From: DATFKA01 sp035268885
Lineage (GTDB): Bacteria > Bacteroidota > Bacteroidia > Chitinophagales > Saprospiraceae
Assembly: GCA_035268885.1 (NCBI GenBank)
Contig: DATFKA010000136.1
Span: 1 to 64,000, forward strand
Reading direction: 5' to 3'
DNA length: 64,000 nucleotides
Position 1 is the first letter of the stretch, and the number at the start of each line of letters is the position of its first letter. The notes under the pieces are model-generated. The model was not told the DNA's origin. It ran no database searches and saw nothing but the letters and a program-made list of their open reading frames with translations. The position numbers and the translations under genes are program-made. This document shows, one piece after another, positions 8,724 through 18,077 of this stretch.

Positions 8724-11717
8724 ATGGATATAAAGATTTTTACACTTCTTTTCTTGGTCGGTTTTTCTTTCTATGCGCAGGCACAGGGAAATGACGAATG
8801 TATAAATGCCATCCGTATTCAGGATGTCGGGAATTATTGCTCCGAAATTGGCGCATTCTCTAATACCGGGGCCAGTCAATCTACGGAGGAGGATCCCAGT
8901 TGCTTTCCCCCCGAAGAGCACTTTGATGTATGGTTTGTCTTTACTGCCCAGGCCACGGATGTGAGTATTTCCATTAAGGGGAATGAGACCGTCAATCCCG
9001 GCGGCACCATTCGGACGCCGCAGTTTGGCCTGTACCAGGGGCCCTGTGATAATCTGACCGAGCTGCGCTGTACCGCCCCCTTAGGCGTAGCCGCTACTGC
9101 CCAGTCTTTTACCACTGACCTGGTCATTGGCCAGGATTACTATATCCGAGTCAGTGCTGCGGTGCAGCGACGGGGTACGTTCCAGTTGTGTATTAACAAC
9201 TTTAATGCTATTCCCGCCTTATCCAGTGATTGTAGTACTGGATTGGTTTTGTGCGACAAAAGTCCTTTCACTATTCCTTCTGTACAGACAGCGGGCGACG
9301 ACCCCAACGAAATAACCGGCATTGAATGCGGACCCGGACAGCCAGTTGAAGAAGTACAATCGACCTGGTTCAAATGGATATGTGAAGACCCGGGTACTCT
9401 GGCCTTCAATCTCGACCCGATTGACACCGATGATGACCTGGACTTTGTCGTTTATGAGCTCCCAAATGGCCTGGACGACTGCGGAAGTAAAGAGCCCCTG
9501 CGGATCATGTTATCCGGAAGAAACACGGGGGACCCCGCCGGCTTGACCTGGGCCGATTGTATTGGCGAGACGGGCCTGCGTACCGGAGAATCGGATGAGC
9601 GGGAAAACTGTGGTTGTGAACCCGATGACAACAATTTTATTCGTCCCATTGACATGGTAGCGGGCCGTGCTTATGCCCTGGTCGTCCTCAACTTCACGAC
9701 TTCCGGTAATGGTTTCACCCTCGAATTTAGTGGTACCGGAACCTTCCGCGGTCCGGAAGTAGACTTTACGACGAATCTGCAGGTCGGACAAACGACCGTC
9801 TGCGTCGGCGAAGAAGTCACCCTGACCGATGCCTCCTCCTTCGAAGGTGGCCTGACCGACTGGGCCTGGAACTTCGGCCCAAATGCTAACCAGACCGAAG
9901 CCAATACGCAAGGACCCCATACCATCAGCTTTGACCGTCCCGGCACGCAACAAGTCCTACTGAGTGTGACCAGCGTCGACGGTTGTATTGTTTCCGAAGT
10001 CGTCGAGCTGGAGGTGGTCTGCTGCGACACCCAATTCGACGTATCCGCAGATGTCACGGACGCCACCTGCCCCACAACCAGTGACGGCGCCATTGATTTA
10101 AATGCCCGATCTGATTTTGGAGTGACCGATATACAATGGAGTATCGGTGCACAAACCGAAGATATCGCCGATCTAATTCGGGGCACCTACGAGGTGGAAA
10201 TCACCGACGGGGCCACCTGTACCTTCACCCAAAGTTTTGAAGTGAGTGCCGATTCCGTACAGGTATCCGCCAGTGTCACCATGCCCACCTGTGATGGGGG
10301 GACAGATGGGGCCATTAGCTTACAAACCGCTGGTGGGGTGGGACCTTATCAGTTTACCTGGGCCGATTTCCCACAGGAATCCGATGGTGACTTAAGTAAT
10401 CTCCTGGTGGGCGATTACGCCGTTACGGTAGCCGATGTAAACAATTGTGCCACCGAACAGCTAATTGAGGTGCGAGAGCTGGAATTAGCTTTAAATACAA
10501 GTTTGAGTACCGTAAGTCCACCTTCCTGCGCCGGCTTTGAAGATGGCTTTATCGAGGTAACGATTGGAAACGGTGCGGGCCCTTATGAATTCGACTGGAC
10601 CGGGAATGGCCAGTTTCAGGATGGTGAATCTTTACAAGAACTGGAAGCCGGCAGCTATCAGGTACAGGTACGTGATGTCAACCGCTGCCTGGGTAGCTTC
10701 GAATTCCAAATCGAAGATCCTGCTGCCGTTGACGTAGAATTCGAGATTGATCCGGTCTCCTGTTTTGGCGAACAAGATGCCAGCGTAACGGCAGTAGGTA
10801 TTGGCGGTACAACCCCTTTTAGCTACAGCTGGGATAATGGTGTAAATGGACCTTCCTTAAGTAATATTGGAGCGGGTAACTACCGACTTTCTATTATCGA
10901 TGCCAACAACTGTCCCCTGGATACCCTGCTGGAACTGGATCAGCCCGATACTATCTTTTTTAATAATATTCAGGTAGATGATGTCCTTTGTTTTGGCGAA
11001 TCTTCCGGCCGAATCAGCATACTCGGCGGGGGTGGAACACCCCCCTATGACTTTAGAATTAGCAATCAGGGCTTTATGACGGATAATACTTTTCTGAACT
11101 TACCCGCCGGCACTTACCAGGTAGAGCTGAGGGATGCCGAAGGTTGTTCCGTTACCAGTACCGTAGGTATTACCGAACCACCCTTGCTAAGAGTAGATGC
11201 CGGAGGAGATACCCTGGTAAACCTGGGCGATCAAACTACCTTAATCGCCACGCCAAGCGAGCGCCCCGTTGCCTACGCCTGGTCACCCTCCGACGATCTG
11301 ACCTGTAGCGATTGTCCTAACCCCTTAGTACTACCCTTAAATTCAACCACCTATGAGGTAGCCGTTACCAATGGAAATGGTTGTGTAGCCCGTGACCGGG
11401 TCAGTATTACCGTAGCAAAACTTCGAAAAGTATACGCCCCATCGGCCTTTTCGCCCAATAATGATAGTGTCAATGACTTCTTTACGCTTTATCCAGACGA
11501 CTCCGCTACCCGGATTATTAGTCTCAAGATTTTTGATCGCTGGGGGGAGATAGTCTTTGAGGCGAAAGACATCCCCGGTGGGGAAGAAGCGCTTGGCTGG
11601 GACGGCACCTTCAAAGGGGAACCCATGAACGGTGGAGTATATATTTTCATGGCCGAAGTCGAATATTTGGACGGAAAGGTGGAGATTGAACAGGGGGATT
11701 TACTATTGCTTCGCTAA
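8724..11717 (+). CDS. Large secreted SprB-repeat protein with gliding-motility type (CHU_C) C-terminal domain
   Basis: About 997 residues. The ATG at 8724 is chosen because it directly precedes a clear signal peptide (MDIKIFTLLFLVGFSFYAQAQ); an in-frame TTG lies 21 bp upstream. A cysteine-rich N-terminal region (NDECINAIR) is followed by a PKD-like domain around residues 350-430. Then come five SprB-type repeats of about 75 residues, each with a C-x-G-x2-DG-like start and a G-x-Y-x-V-x-V-x-D-x-x-x-C end, an Ig-like segment, and a C-terminal CHU_C domain (VYAPSAFSPNNDSVNDFF, then IFDRWGEIVFE and WDGTFKGEPMNGGVYIF). This domain directs type IX secretion and surface attachment. Related proteins serve as adhesins, including SprB of gliding Flavobacterium. 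The porZ-like gene follows 66 bp downstream. Confidence 0.9.
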   Translation: MDIKIFTLLFLVGFSFYAQAQGNDECINAIRIQDVGNYCSEIGAFSNTGASQSTEEDPSCFPPEEHFDVWFVFTAQATDVSISIKGNETVNPGGTIRTPQFGLYQGPCDNLTELRCTAPLGVAATAQSFTTDLVIGQDYYIRVSAAVQRRGTFQLCINNFNAIPALSSDCSTGLVLCDKSPFTIPSVQTAGDDPNEITGIECGPGQPVEEVQSTWFKWICEDPGTLAFNLDPIDTDDDLDFVVYELPNGLDDCGSKEPLRIMLSGRNTGDPAGLTWADCIGETGLRTGESDERENCGCEPDDNNFIRPIDMVAGRAYALVVLNFTTSGNGFTLEFSGTGTFRGPEVDFTTNLQVGQTTVCVGEEVTLTDASSFEGGLTDWAWNFGPNANQTEANTQGPHTISFDRPGTQQVLLSVTSVDGCIVSEVVELEVVCCDTQFDVSADVTDATCPTTSDGAIDLNARSDFGVTDIQWSIGAQTEDIADLIRGTYEVEITDGATCTFTQSFEVSADSVQVSASVTMPTCDGGTDGAISLQTAGGVGPYQFTWADFPQESDGDLSNLLVGDYAVTVADVNNCATEQLIEVRELELALNTSLSTVSPPSCAGFEDGFIEVTIGNGAGPYEFDWTGNGQFQDGESLQELEAGSYQVQVRDVNRCLGSFEFQIEDPAAVDVEFEIDPVSCFGEQDASVTAVGIGGTTPFSYSWDNGVNGPSLSNIGAGNYRLSIIDANNCPLDTLLELDQPDTIFFNNIQVDDVLCFGESSGRISILGGGGTPPYDFRISNQGFMTDNTFLNLPAGTYQVELRDAEGCSVTSTVGITEPPLLRVDAGGDTLVNLGDQTTLIATPSERPVAYAWSPSDDLTCSDCPNPLVLPLNSTTYEVAVTNGNGCVARDRVSITVAKLRKVYAPSAFSPNNDSVNDFFTLYPDDSATRIISLKIFDRWGEIVFEAKDIPGGEEALGWDGTFKGEPMNGGVYIFMAEVEYLDGKVEIEQGDLLLLR

Positions 11718-11735
11718 ATTCGAGCTAAACTATAC

Positions 11736-11743
11736 TACCTTTG
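11736..11743 (+). promoter_or_regulatory. Candidate -7 element for porZ
   Basis: TACCTTTG matches the Bacteroidota -7 consensus TAnnTTTG exactly, 40 bp before the porZ ATG. No well-spaced -33 element is visible. It suggests porZ has its own promoter besides read-through from the SprB-repeat gene. Confidence 0.35.
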
Positions 11744-11783
11744 TATTAACCGAACCCGTAAACCACCAAATTACTAAACGACT

Positions 11784-14129
11784 ATGCGCCTGACGCTTTT
11801 ACTACTATACCTGGTTTTTTCTTCTGTTCTGCTTGCGCAAAACACCAATCTGGCTATCGGTCAGTGGCGAACGCATCTGCCTTTACGGGAGGGGTCCTAC
11901 GTCACCCAGAGCCCGGAAAAAATCTATTATTCGACGGGGGAAGCCGTTTTAATTCTCGATAAGGCCGAGGGATTTACGGATCGGCTGGATAAAGTAGATG
12001 GTCTCAGTAATACGGGCATTGATATCGTTGAATATCATTCGCCCACCGGGATACTGATCATCGTCTACGAAAATAGTGCTTTTGATTTGGTCTACCCGGA
12101 TGGACAGGTTGGTACTTTCCGTCAAATTCCCAATTTTTCCAACTTTGTCGGTGAAAAAACGATTGCGCAGGTTTACCCAGAGACCGACTCTACCATCCTG
12201 ATTGCTGCTAATTTCGGATTATCTAAATTCAATTTACAGCGGGAAGAGTTTGTATGGACAACCTTTACGGGAGTACCCGTGCGCAGTGTAGCCACCTGGC
12301 AAGAAAACGTTTACATTGCCACCGAAGAGGGTATCTACCAAACGGGGCAGGCTAGTGCTACCCCAGAAGACTTCAGCTCCTGGAATTTGCTGGATCAGGA
12401 AGAAGGCTTCCCCTTATTCTATAGTAGCTCTGCCTTAGGCGTCTTTCAGAATCAATTATACTTTAACCTGGACAGTGATCTACATCGCTACGACGGGGAT
12501 ACACTAACCTTTATACAAGCCGCACCGTCTGGTACAGACCTGGCTTATTTACGTGTATTAGATCCAGAATTTTTAATTGCGTATGCCTGTCGGACGGGCT
12601 GCCCCGGGCAGGTATTCTACCTGGATGGCAACGGAGAATTGAATACCATTGCGGGAAATTGTCCCGGCATCCCGACTTCAGCGGTTAAAGACCAACGAGG
12701 ACGTGTTTGGTTTGGCGACCGCTACCGGTTTTTACGAGTACTCCCTTCCATTGATAGTGACAATTGCGATTACCGGGAATATAACTCTCCTCTTTCTACC
12801 GAAAACAGGGAAATAGTGATCCGCAACGGCGATCTGTGGCTGGCTACGGGCGGCGTTACACAGATTTTTAATTACCGTTTTCTGGATCAGGGTATTGCTT
12901 CTTTGATCGATGGTCAGTGGACGATATACAATCGTAATAATACGACTGCTTTTCGGGGTGCTGATCCGAATGATGGGGATGATGATCTATTCGATTTTAT
13001 TACCATAGCTATTCACCCGGCAAATGGAACGGTTTACGCCGGTTCCTTTTTTGAGGGTCTGCTGGAATACGACGGTGCGCAATTCAACCTGTACAACGAA
13101 ACCAATTCCAGTCTAGGCAATGCTATTGGCGACTCTAAAAGAACGCGTATTGGTGGCCTGGTCTTCGATGAAGAGAACCGACTCTGGGTTACGAATCACG
13201 GGGCAGAGTTCCCTTTATCGGTGCTAAGTCCTGATGGTAGCTGGCAAAATTTTGGCCCATCCTGTAATGTTCGCGACCTGCACCAAATCACCGTGGATGG
13301 TTCGGGCAATAAATGGATGGCCAGCAATAACAGCGCCGTCGGTGTTATTGTCTTTGACGAAGGCATCCTGGACGATCCTAACGATGATCGTTGCCGCACC
13401 TTTACCAGTTCCAATAGTGAATTGCCGACCAATCGCGTGAACTGCTTGGTCACCGATCTGGATGGAGACGTCTGGGTGGGCACCTCCGAAGGGATCATCA
13501 TTTTTGAATGTGGGAATGCCGCTTTTGAACCCAATTGCGTGGGTAGCGCCCGGGTATTTAGCGAAGGCGGCTTTAACGAAGCCCTCCTGAATACCGAGGA
13601 TATTAAGACCATAGCCGTAGACGGTGCAAATCGCAAATGGGTCGGCACGACCAACGGCGTCTTTGTTTTATCGCCGGATGGCGAAGAAGAAGTGGCACAT
13701 TTTACCAGTAATGATTCCCCACTACTAAATGACAATATTGTCGACATTGCTATCGATTCGGAGACTGGAGAAGTTTTTATGGGTACCAATGACGGTATTA
13801 TTTCTTACCGCTCCGACGCGACGCAGGGTAGTCGTTTTCACGGGGAGGCTTCTGCAAAAGTATATCCCAATCCGGTACGACCCGATTACCAGGGGCCAAT
13901 TGCCATTCAGGGCTTGTCGCGCGATGCCAATGTAAAGATCACGGATATAAGTGGTCGCCTGGTATTTGAGACCACTGCTAACGGAGGGCAAGCGATATGG
14001 AACGGAACGGATTATACCGGCCGCCGTGTATCCACCGGCGTCTATTTGGTCTTTAGCACGGATAATACCCGCTCGGTAGGTTTTGGACAGCCCAGCTCGG
14101 CGGTGGCTCGCATTGTGTTCGTAAAGTAA
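11784..14129 (+). CDS. porZ: PorZ-like two-propeller T9SS surface protein
   Basis: 781 residues with a signal peptide (cleavage after VLLAQ). The mature protein begins with IGQWRTHLPLREGSYVTQSPEKIYYSTGEAVLILDK, in pieces closely resembling the PorZ N-terminus. The body consists of beta-propeller blades with two-component-regulator-propeller motifs (for example LWVTNHG, KWMASNNS, VWVGTSEGIIIF, KWVGTTNGVFVL). The last 85 residues (KVYPNPVRPDY, then ISGRLVFETTANG and STGVYLVF) form a T9SS type A sorting domain. In Porphyromonas, PorZ sits on the cell surface with the PorU sortase and supplies anionic LPS for attachment of T9SS cargo. The adjacent CHU_C surface protein is a plausible client. Its 3' end is only 13 bp from the convergent TPR gene. 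Confidence 0.82.
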   Translation: MRLTLLLLYLVFSSVLLAQNTNLAIGQWRTHLPLREGSYVTQSPEKIYYSTGEAVLILDKAEGFTDRLDKVDGLSNTGIDIVEYHSPTGILIIVYENSAFDLVYPDGQVGTFRQIPNFSNFVGEKTIAQVYPETDSTILIAANFGLSKFNLQREEFVWTTFTGVPVRSVATWQENVYIATEEGIYQTGQASATPEDFSSWNLLDQEEGFPLFYSSSALGVFQNQLYFNLDSDLHRYDGDTLTFIQAAPSGTDLAYLRVLDPEFLIAYACRTGCPGQVFYLDGNGELNTIAGNCPGIPTSAVKDQRGRVWFGDRYRFLRVLPSIDSDNCDYREYNSPLSTENREIVIRNGDLWLATGGVTQIFNYRFLDQGIASLIDGQWTIYNRNNTTAFRGADPNDGDDDLFDFITIAIHPANGTVYAGSFFEGLLEYDGAQFNLYNETNSSLGNAIGDSKRTRIGGLVFDEENRLWVTNHGAEFPLSVLSPDGSWQNFGPSCNVRDLHQITVDGSGNKWMASNNSAVGVIVFDEGILDDPNDDRCRTFTSSNSELPTNRVNCLVTDLDGDVWVGTSEGIIIFECGNAAFEPNCVGSARVFSEGGFNEALLNTEDIKTIAVDGANRKWVGTTNGVFVLSPDGEEEVAHFTSNDSPLLNDNIVDIAIDSETGEVFMGTNDGIISYRSDATQGSRFHGEASAKVYPNPVRPDYQGPIAIQGLSRDANVKITDISGRLVFETTANGGQAIWNGTDYTGRRVSTGVYLVFSTDNTRSVGFGQPSSAVARIVFVK

Positions 14130-14142
14130 GGTTAGAGCGTGG

Positions 14143-14997
14143 TTAATGTCTTTCTACATTCACCAGTTGCTTTAGCGTAATTACCTCCCAGGATCTTACC
14201 AGCTCTTTTACGGTACGGGCTCTTTTGCCAGACAGGGCTATTAAGACCCCAGCTTCGGAAGGCTGGCTGGTGAATGTAGTATTACCGGCGTAGAACTCGG
14301 CGGGCCGTTCAATTTGTGAAAGCTGACGACCGTAAGCCGCATTAGACCAGACTTCAAAGCCCATGCCCTGTTTTGCGGCCAGTTGAGCAAAGAGATTCAG
14401 GTCTTTTTCTCCACAGTCGTAAATGATCCCCGAGAAAGTTAGATAATGAGAGCGCTTGAGTAGATCCAGCTCTTGAAAGATAGGTCGGCGCTGGCCATCG
14501 GCAACGTGATAGCCCAATATTTCGTGATCAAAGAGAATCTTATCCTTAAAGGAGCGATCAGCCTGCGGATGCGGCACACTGATGATCACGCCTGCAACGG
14601 GATTAATCGGCTTCACCCAGACCAGCTCAAAAACACCTGAGTGTTGTATTTGCACAGAGAGTACTTCGGGCAGTTGCTCGGGCGTCCAACCGAACTTATT
14701 CCAGATGCGCTGTGCCTGTCGGCGTTTACCAGTAGCGTAGGTACCAATACCCAAATCCCACCACTGCTGTCGGGCACTGGGGTCCAGCACGACAGCCTTT
14801 TTATTATAGTGTACAACGGCTTTCCACTCCTGTCTTTTTTTATAAATACGGGCCAGTCGCTGGAAGGGCAACAACCATTCTGGCGCCTGTTTAATCAGCA
14901 AGCGGTAAAGTTTTACGGCCTGATATACGTCAGGCAATAGCTCGTATTGCTCCGCTTTACTGAAGAGGCCCCGTTGTTCTGCCGTCGGCTCGTACAT
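14143..14997 (-). CDS. Tetratricopeptide-repeat protein
   Basis: 284 residues without a signal peptide. Residues 10-110 contain about three TPR-like helix pairs (AVKLYRLLIKQAPEW, PFQRLARIYKKRQEWKAVVHYNKKAVVLDP, QWWDLGIGTYATGKRRQAQRIW). The remaining 170 residues form an unassigned domain rich in beta-like stretches. An exact TAnnTTTG element on the minus strand ends only 3 bp before the ATG (15000-15007), which would give a leaderless transcript if used. It is convergent with porZ and divergent from the polysaccharide genes. Function is unknown, probably a cytoplasmic adaptor. Confidence 0.75.
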   Translation of the reverse strand: MYEPTAEQRGLFSKAEQYELLPDVYQAVKLYRLLIKQAPEWLLPFQRLARIYKKRQEWKAVVHYNKKAVVLDPSARQQWWDLGIGTYATGKRRQAQRIWNKFGWTPEQLPEVLSVQIQHSGVFELVWVKPINPVAGVIISVPHPQADRSFKDKILFDHEILGYHVADGQRRPIFQELDLLKRSHYLTFSGIIYDCGEKDLNLFAQLAAKQGMGFEVWSNAAYGRQLSQIERPAEFYAGNTTFTSQPSEAGVLIALSGKRARTVKELVRSWEVITLKQLVNVERH

Positions 14998-15124
14998 GCC
15001 AAATTTACATTTGATGAAGAGGAAAAATAAATGAAAATAAGCATAATGTAAAGGGCTAGACCTGGTGTCAGGCAGCGTTAACTATATTCTTTGCCTCTAT
15101 GGATAGGATGAACGACGAATTGTT

Positions 15125-15132
15125 TACTTTTG
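15125..15132 (+). promoter_or_regulatory. Candidate -7 element for the Wzz-like/O-antigen operon
   Basis: TACTTTTG matches TAnnTTTG exactly, 16 bp before the Wzz-like start codon, implying a very short leader. A TTTG at 15090-15093 is too far upstream (31 bp) to be a normal -33 box. Confidence 0.35.
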
Positions 15133-15148
15133 CGCAATAATCAAGTAT

Positions 15149-16255
15149 ATGGAGCAATCAGCTAACCTCTTACCGGTCCTTAAGACCATCCTAAAGTACA
15201 AATGGACCATCTTTATCCTCTGTGCGGTGACTTTTGTAGGTACTGCGGGTATCTCCCTCTTATTACCCAATTATTACAAAGCCACCACCATTTTTTTCGC
15301 GGCCAGCGAAGATTTGGCCAAACCCGAAAGCCTTTTTTCCGAAAGGGGCTCCAATATCCAAACCGAATACTACGGCAACGAAGATGACCGGGATCGGTTG
15401 CTCACCGTGGCGCAGTCAAATGAGCTCAAAGACTTTCTGATTGACTCTTTTCAGCTCTATGCACATTATAAAATGAACCCGGAAGCACCCAAAGCCAAAT
15501 ACCGCATGCGCAAAAAGGTGAATAAGTATTACGATATTATCCAGACTGACCGAGATGCCATCAAGCTGAGCTACGAGGATAAAGACCCGGAATTTGCCGC
15601 CCGAATTGCCAACGCCGCCCGGGAAAAAATACAGAATATTACGCTACGCCTGGTACGCAGTAATCAGATAAAAAGTCTGCGGGCTAACGAATCGAACCTG
15701 GGGACAAAAACCCAAAACCTGGAAGTCATTAGCGACAGCCTGGCCAGTCTGCAAGGCAAATACGGCATCTACAATGGTGCAGAGCAGGTGCAGGGCCTGG
15801 CCGAAAGAATCAGCACAATGGAAGGACGGCTGACCAATCGCCAAACGCAATTGGGAATATTAAAACAGAGTAGTAGTGTACCCCGTGATACAATTACCTT
15901 CCTGAATGCACAAGTAAAGGGATTGAGCACCACCCTCGATACCTTAAAAACCAGGCTAGATCTCTGGCGACAAGGACTGGGCAAAATCACCGCGCTGGAG
16001 CAGCAACACGAAGACCTGGCGCGACGGCTGGCCCAGGACCGAGAGCGGACCAGGGTCTTACAGGCCACCTACCTGGCTGATGTACCAGTCGTTTTAGTCG
16101 TCGAGACCGCAGAAGTGCCGCTATATAAATCACGTCCTAGTCGCAGCATTTTAGTCTTGGCAGCCACCTTTATTATGTTTTGCTTTTCTGTTCTGGGGGT
16201 CTTATTTTTTGAGTATTACAAAGAGGTAGACTGGAAATCCGTTCTCGATGCTTAA
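15149..16255 (+). CDS. Wzz/chain-length-determinant-like polysaccharide co-polymerase
   Basis: 368 residues. One membrane helix near residues 18-38 and another near 333-355 enclose a long periplasmic region rich in coiled coil (about 170-310). The Wzz hallmark is a Pro-rich segment just before the second helix (VPLYKSRPSRS). There is no C-terminal tyrosine-kinase domain. The family sets chain length of surface polysaccharides made by the Wzy-dependent route. Its stop overlaps the start of the O-antigen ligase/polymerase gene by 8 bp, supporting a joint role. Confidence 0.85.
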   Translation: MEQSANLLPVLKTILKYKWTIFILCAVTFVGTAGISLLLPNYYKATTIFFAASEDLAKPESLFSERGSNIQTEYYGNEDDRDRLLTVAQSNELKDFLIDSFQLYAHYKMNPEAPKAKYRMRKKVNKYYDIIQTDRDAIKLSYEDKDPEFAARIANAAREKIQNITLRLVRSNQIKSLRANESNLGTKTQNLEVISDSLASLQGKYGIYNGAEQVQGLAERISTMEGRLTNRQTQLGILKQSSSVPRDTITFLNAQVKGLSTTLDTLKTRLDLWRQGLGKITALEQQHEDLARRLAQDRERTRVLQATYLADVPVVLVVETAEVPLYKSRPSRSILVLAATFIMFCFSVLGVLFFEYYKEVDWKSVLDA

Positions 16256-17711
16256 GCAATGGATAAGGCGAATGCAGCAAGTGGAGCCCACCCGCCTATT
16301 GGTTTGGGGCTTTGGCCTACTGTGCCTGTTGAGTATCTGCTCAGCGGTAGCCAGTGGCTATTACTTTCTCGTAGGTATCCCGCTGATCGTCCTAACCCTC
16401 TACGTAGCGATCGTTGATTTCCGCAGCCTCTTTTATCTCTTACTTTTTTGCCTGCCCCTCTCTACGGAGATTGTTCTACCCGGGGGCTTGGGCACTGACC
16501 TGCCCACCGAGCCTCTGATGATAGGCCTGATGCTAATTACGCTCCTATTTTTTATTTCGGGAAATCGGCTGGCTGAACTACGTCAATTTTGGCATCCGAT
16601 CACGCTATTTTTACTGCTGCATCTCTCCTGGATCTATCTGAGTAGTATCACTTCCAATCTGCTTTTGGTTTCGCTAAAGTTCTCGCTGGCTAAGACCTGG
16701 TACGTGGCAGTCTTTTACTTTCTGGCCGCCTATCTGCTAAGAGACCCCAGGGATCAACGCAAATTTTTCTGGATTATATTTCTGCCCCTGCTCTTTACCG
16801 TTCTGGTGACTATGATTAGGCACGCTAATTATGGGTTTTCTTTCGTGGCGGTTCATAAGGTGCTCCATCCTTTTCAACGCAATCACGTGAATTATGCAGC
16901 GATGCTCACCTTGTTTATGCCCTTTTTGTGGTTTGCCTGGCGACGACAGCCCCGCCCCTCTTTTCGTTGGTGGTTCCTGCTGTTTAGCATCGGCATCATG
17001 CTGCTGGCTATTTATTTGTCTTACACGCGGGCCGCGTATATTGCCCTACTTGCCGGAGTAGGGGCCTATTTTGCCTTCCGGCTAAAAACGATTCGTTATT
17101 TGATGGCGACGGGTATCATCGTCGCAGTGATCGGACTGGCTTATATGGCGCAAAAAAATCGGTACCTGAAGTACGCTCCAGACTACGACCGCACGGTTAC
17201 GCATTACAAATTCGACAATCTGGTGGAGGCCACTTATAAGATGGAAGACATTTCTACTATGGAGCGCTTGTACCGCTGGGTGGCCGGGCTCAAAATGTCA
17301 CCCGAAGAGCCCTGGGTAGGTTTTGGTCCGGGTAACTTTGTCAATTTTTACCGCTCCTACACGGTTACCCGGTTCGAGACTTACGTTAGTGACAATCCGG
17401 AACAGTCGGGCATACACAGCTATTTTTTAATGACGCTGGTAGAGCAGGGTATCGTCGGCTTACTCCTTTTTTTACTCTTTAATTTTTATCTCTTGATTAA
17501 AGGTGAGCAGATCTATCACGAGACAAAAGACCCCGTACGCAAAGGGATAGCCATGAGTGCTATTTTGTGTCTGGTCATTATTAATGTCTTCTTGCTCATC
17601 AACGATTTGATTGAGACCGATAAGGTCGGACCATTCTTTTTTATGAGTGCTGCCCTGCTTTTGAATATTGATCAGCGCAATCGCAAAGAATCTACCGTAT
17701 TATCCTCCTAA
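16248..17711 (+). CDS. O-antigen ligase/polymerase (Wzy_C family) membrane protein
   Basis: 487 residues with about 11-12 hydrophobic helices and a large periplasmic loop (about residues 300-385) between later helices, as in WaaL/Wzy proteins. The loop contains ERLYRWVAGLKMSPEEPWVGFGPGNF and a conserved HSYFLMTLVEQGIVGL follows it. It would polymerise or ligate polysaccharide from an undecaprenyl carrier in the inner membrane. It overlaps the Wzz-like gene by 8 bp. Its last 12 bp overlap the 3' end of the convergent crcB gene. Whether it is a polymerase or a ligase cannot be decided from sequence alone. Confidence 0.87.
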   Translation: MLKQWIRRMQQVEPTRLLVWGFGLLCLLSICSAVASGYYFLVGIPLIVLTLYVAIVDFRSLFYLLLFCLPLSTEIVLPGGLGTDLPTEPLMIGLMLITLLFFISGNRLAELRQFWHPITLFLLLHLSWIYLSSITSNLLLVSLKFSLAKTWYVAVFYFLAAYLLRDPRDQRKFFWIIFLPLLFTVLVTMIRHANYGFSFVAVHKVLHPFQRNHVNYAAMLTLFMPFLWFAWRRQPRPSFRWWFLLFSIGIMLLAIYLSYTRAAYIALLAGVGAYFAFRLKTIRYLMATGIIVAVIGLAYMAQKNRYLKYAPDYDRTVTHYKFDNLVEATYKMEDISTMERLYRWVAGLKMSPEEPWVGFGPGNFVNFYRSYTVTRFETYVSDNPEQSGIHSYFLMTLVEQGIVGLLLFLLFNFYLLIKGEQIYHETKDPVRKGIAMSAILCLVIINVFLLINDLIETDKVGPFFFMSAALLLNIDQRNRKESTVLSS

Positions 17712-18074
17712 AGGATAGCCGCCCAGCCGCAGACCAAGATAAATACCAAGCAGGCCCAGTATAAAGCTCCCCAGCATATTTGCGAAAGCCATAGCGGTCT
17801 GTCCGTTTTGGAAAAGCAAAAAGCTTTCGTAAGCAAAAGTGGAGAAAGTAGAAAACCCACCACAAAAACCCGTCATGAGCAAATAGGGCAGATGGCTCTT
17901 TAGTAAGCCTTTTGCGTTAAGCGCTACCAAAAAGCCCAGAATCGCACAGGCCAGCAAATTGGCCGCAAAAGTAGCCCAGGGAAAGCTAAAGTGCTGAGGC
18001 CCCAACCCACGTGCAATGCCGTAACGACAAATACTACCCAAACCACCTCCCATAAAGACCCAAAAAAATGCCAT
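17700..18074 (-). CDS. crcB: Fluoride channel CrcB/Fluc
   Basis: 124 residues with four membrane helices, typical length. Family signatures are GGGLGSICRYGIARG at the N-terminus, NLLACAILGFL, and the pore motif GFCGGFSTFSTFAYE around residues 68-82. Fluc channels work as dual-topology dimers that let fluoride leave the cell. The start codon lies 3 bp after the stop of the WecA/MraY-like gene, so the two are co-transcribed. No fluoride riboswitch is visible ahead of it. The 3' end overlaps the O-antigen ligase gene by 12 bp. Confidence 0.94.
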   Translation of the reverse strand: MAFFWVFMGGGLGSICRYGIARGLGPQHFSFPWATFAANLLACAILGFLVALNAKGLLKSHLPYLLMTGFCGGFSTFSTFAYESFLLFQNGQTAMAFANMLGSFILGLLGIYLGLRLGGYPLGG

Positions 18075-18077
18075 AAT

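Noticed and set aside
8451..8921. A 156-codon minus-strand ORF across the GGGP synthase start region
   Set aside because: It overlaps the GGGP synthase gene and the SprB-repeat gene in other frames and has no recognisable domain.
10022..11170. Possible DNA tandem repeats in the SprB-repeat gene
   Set aside because: Repetition is clear at protein level, but the DNA units have diverged, so it is not a nucleotide repeat array.
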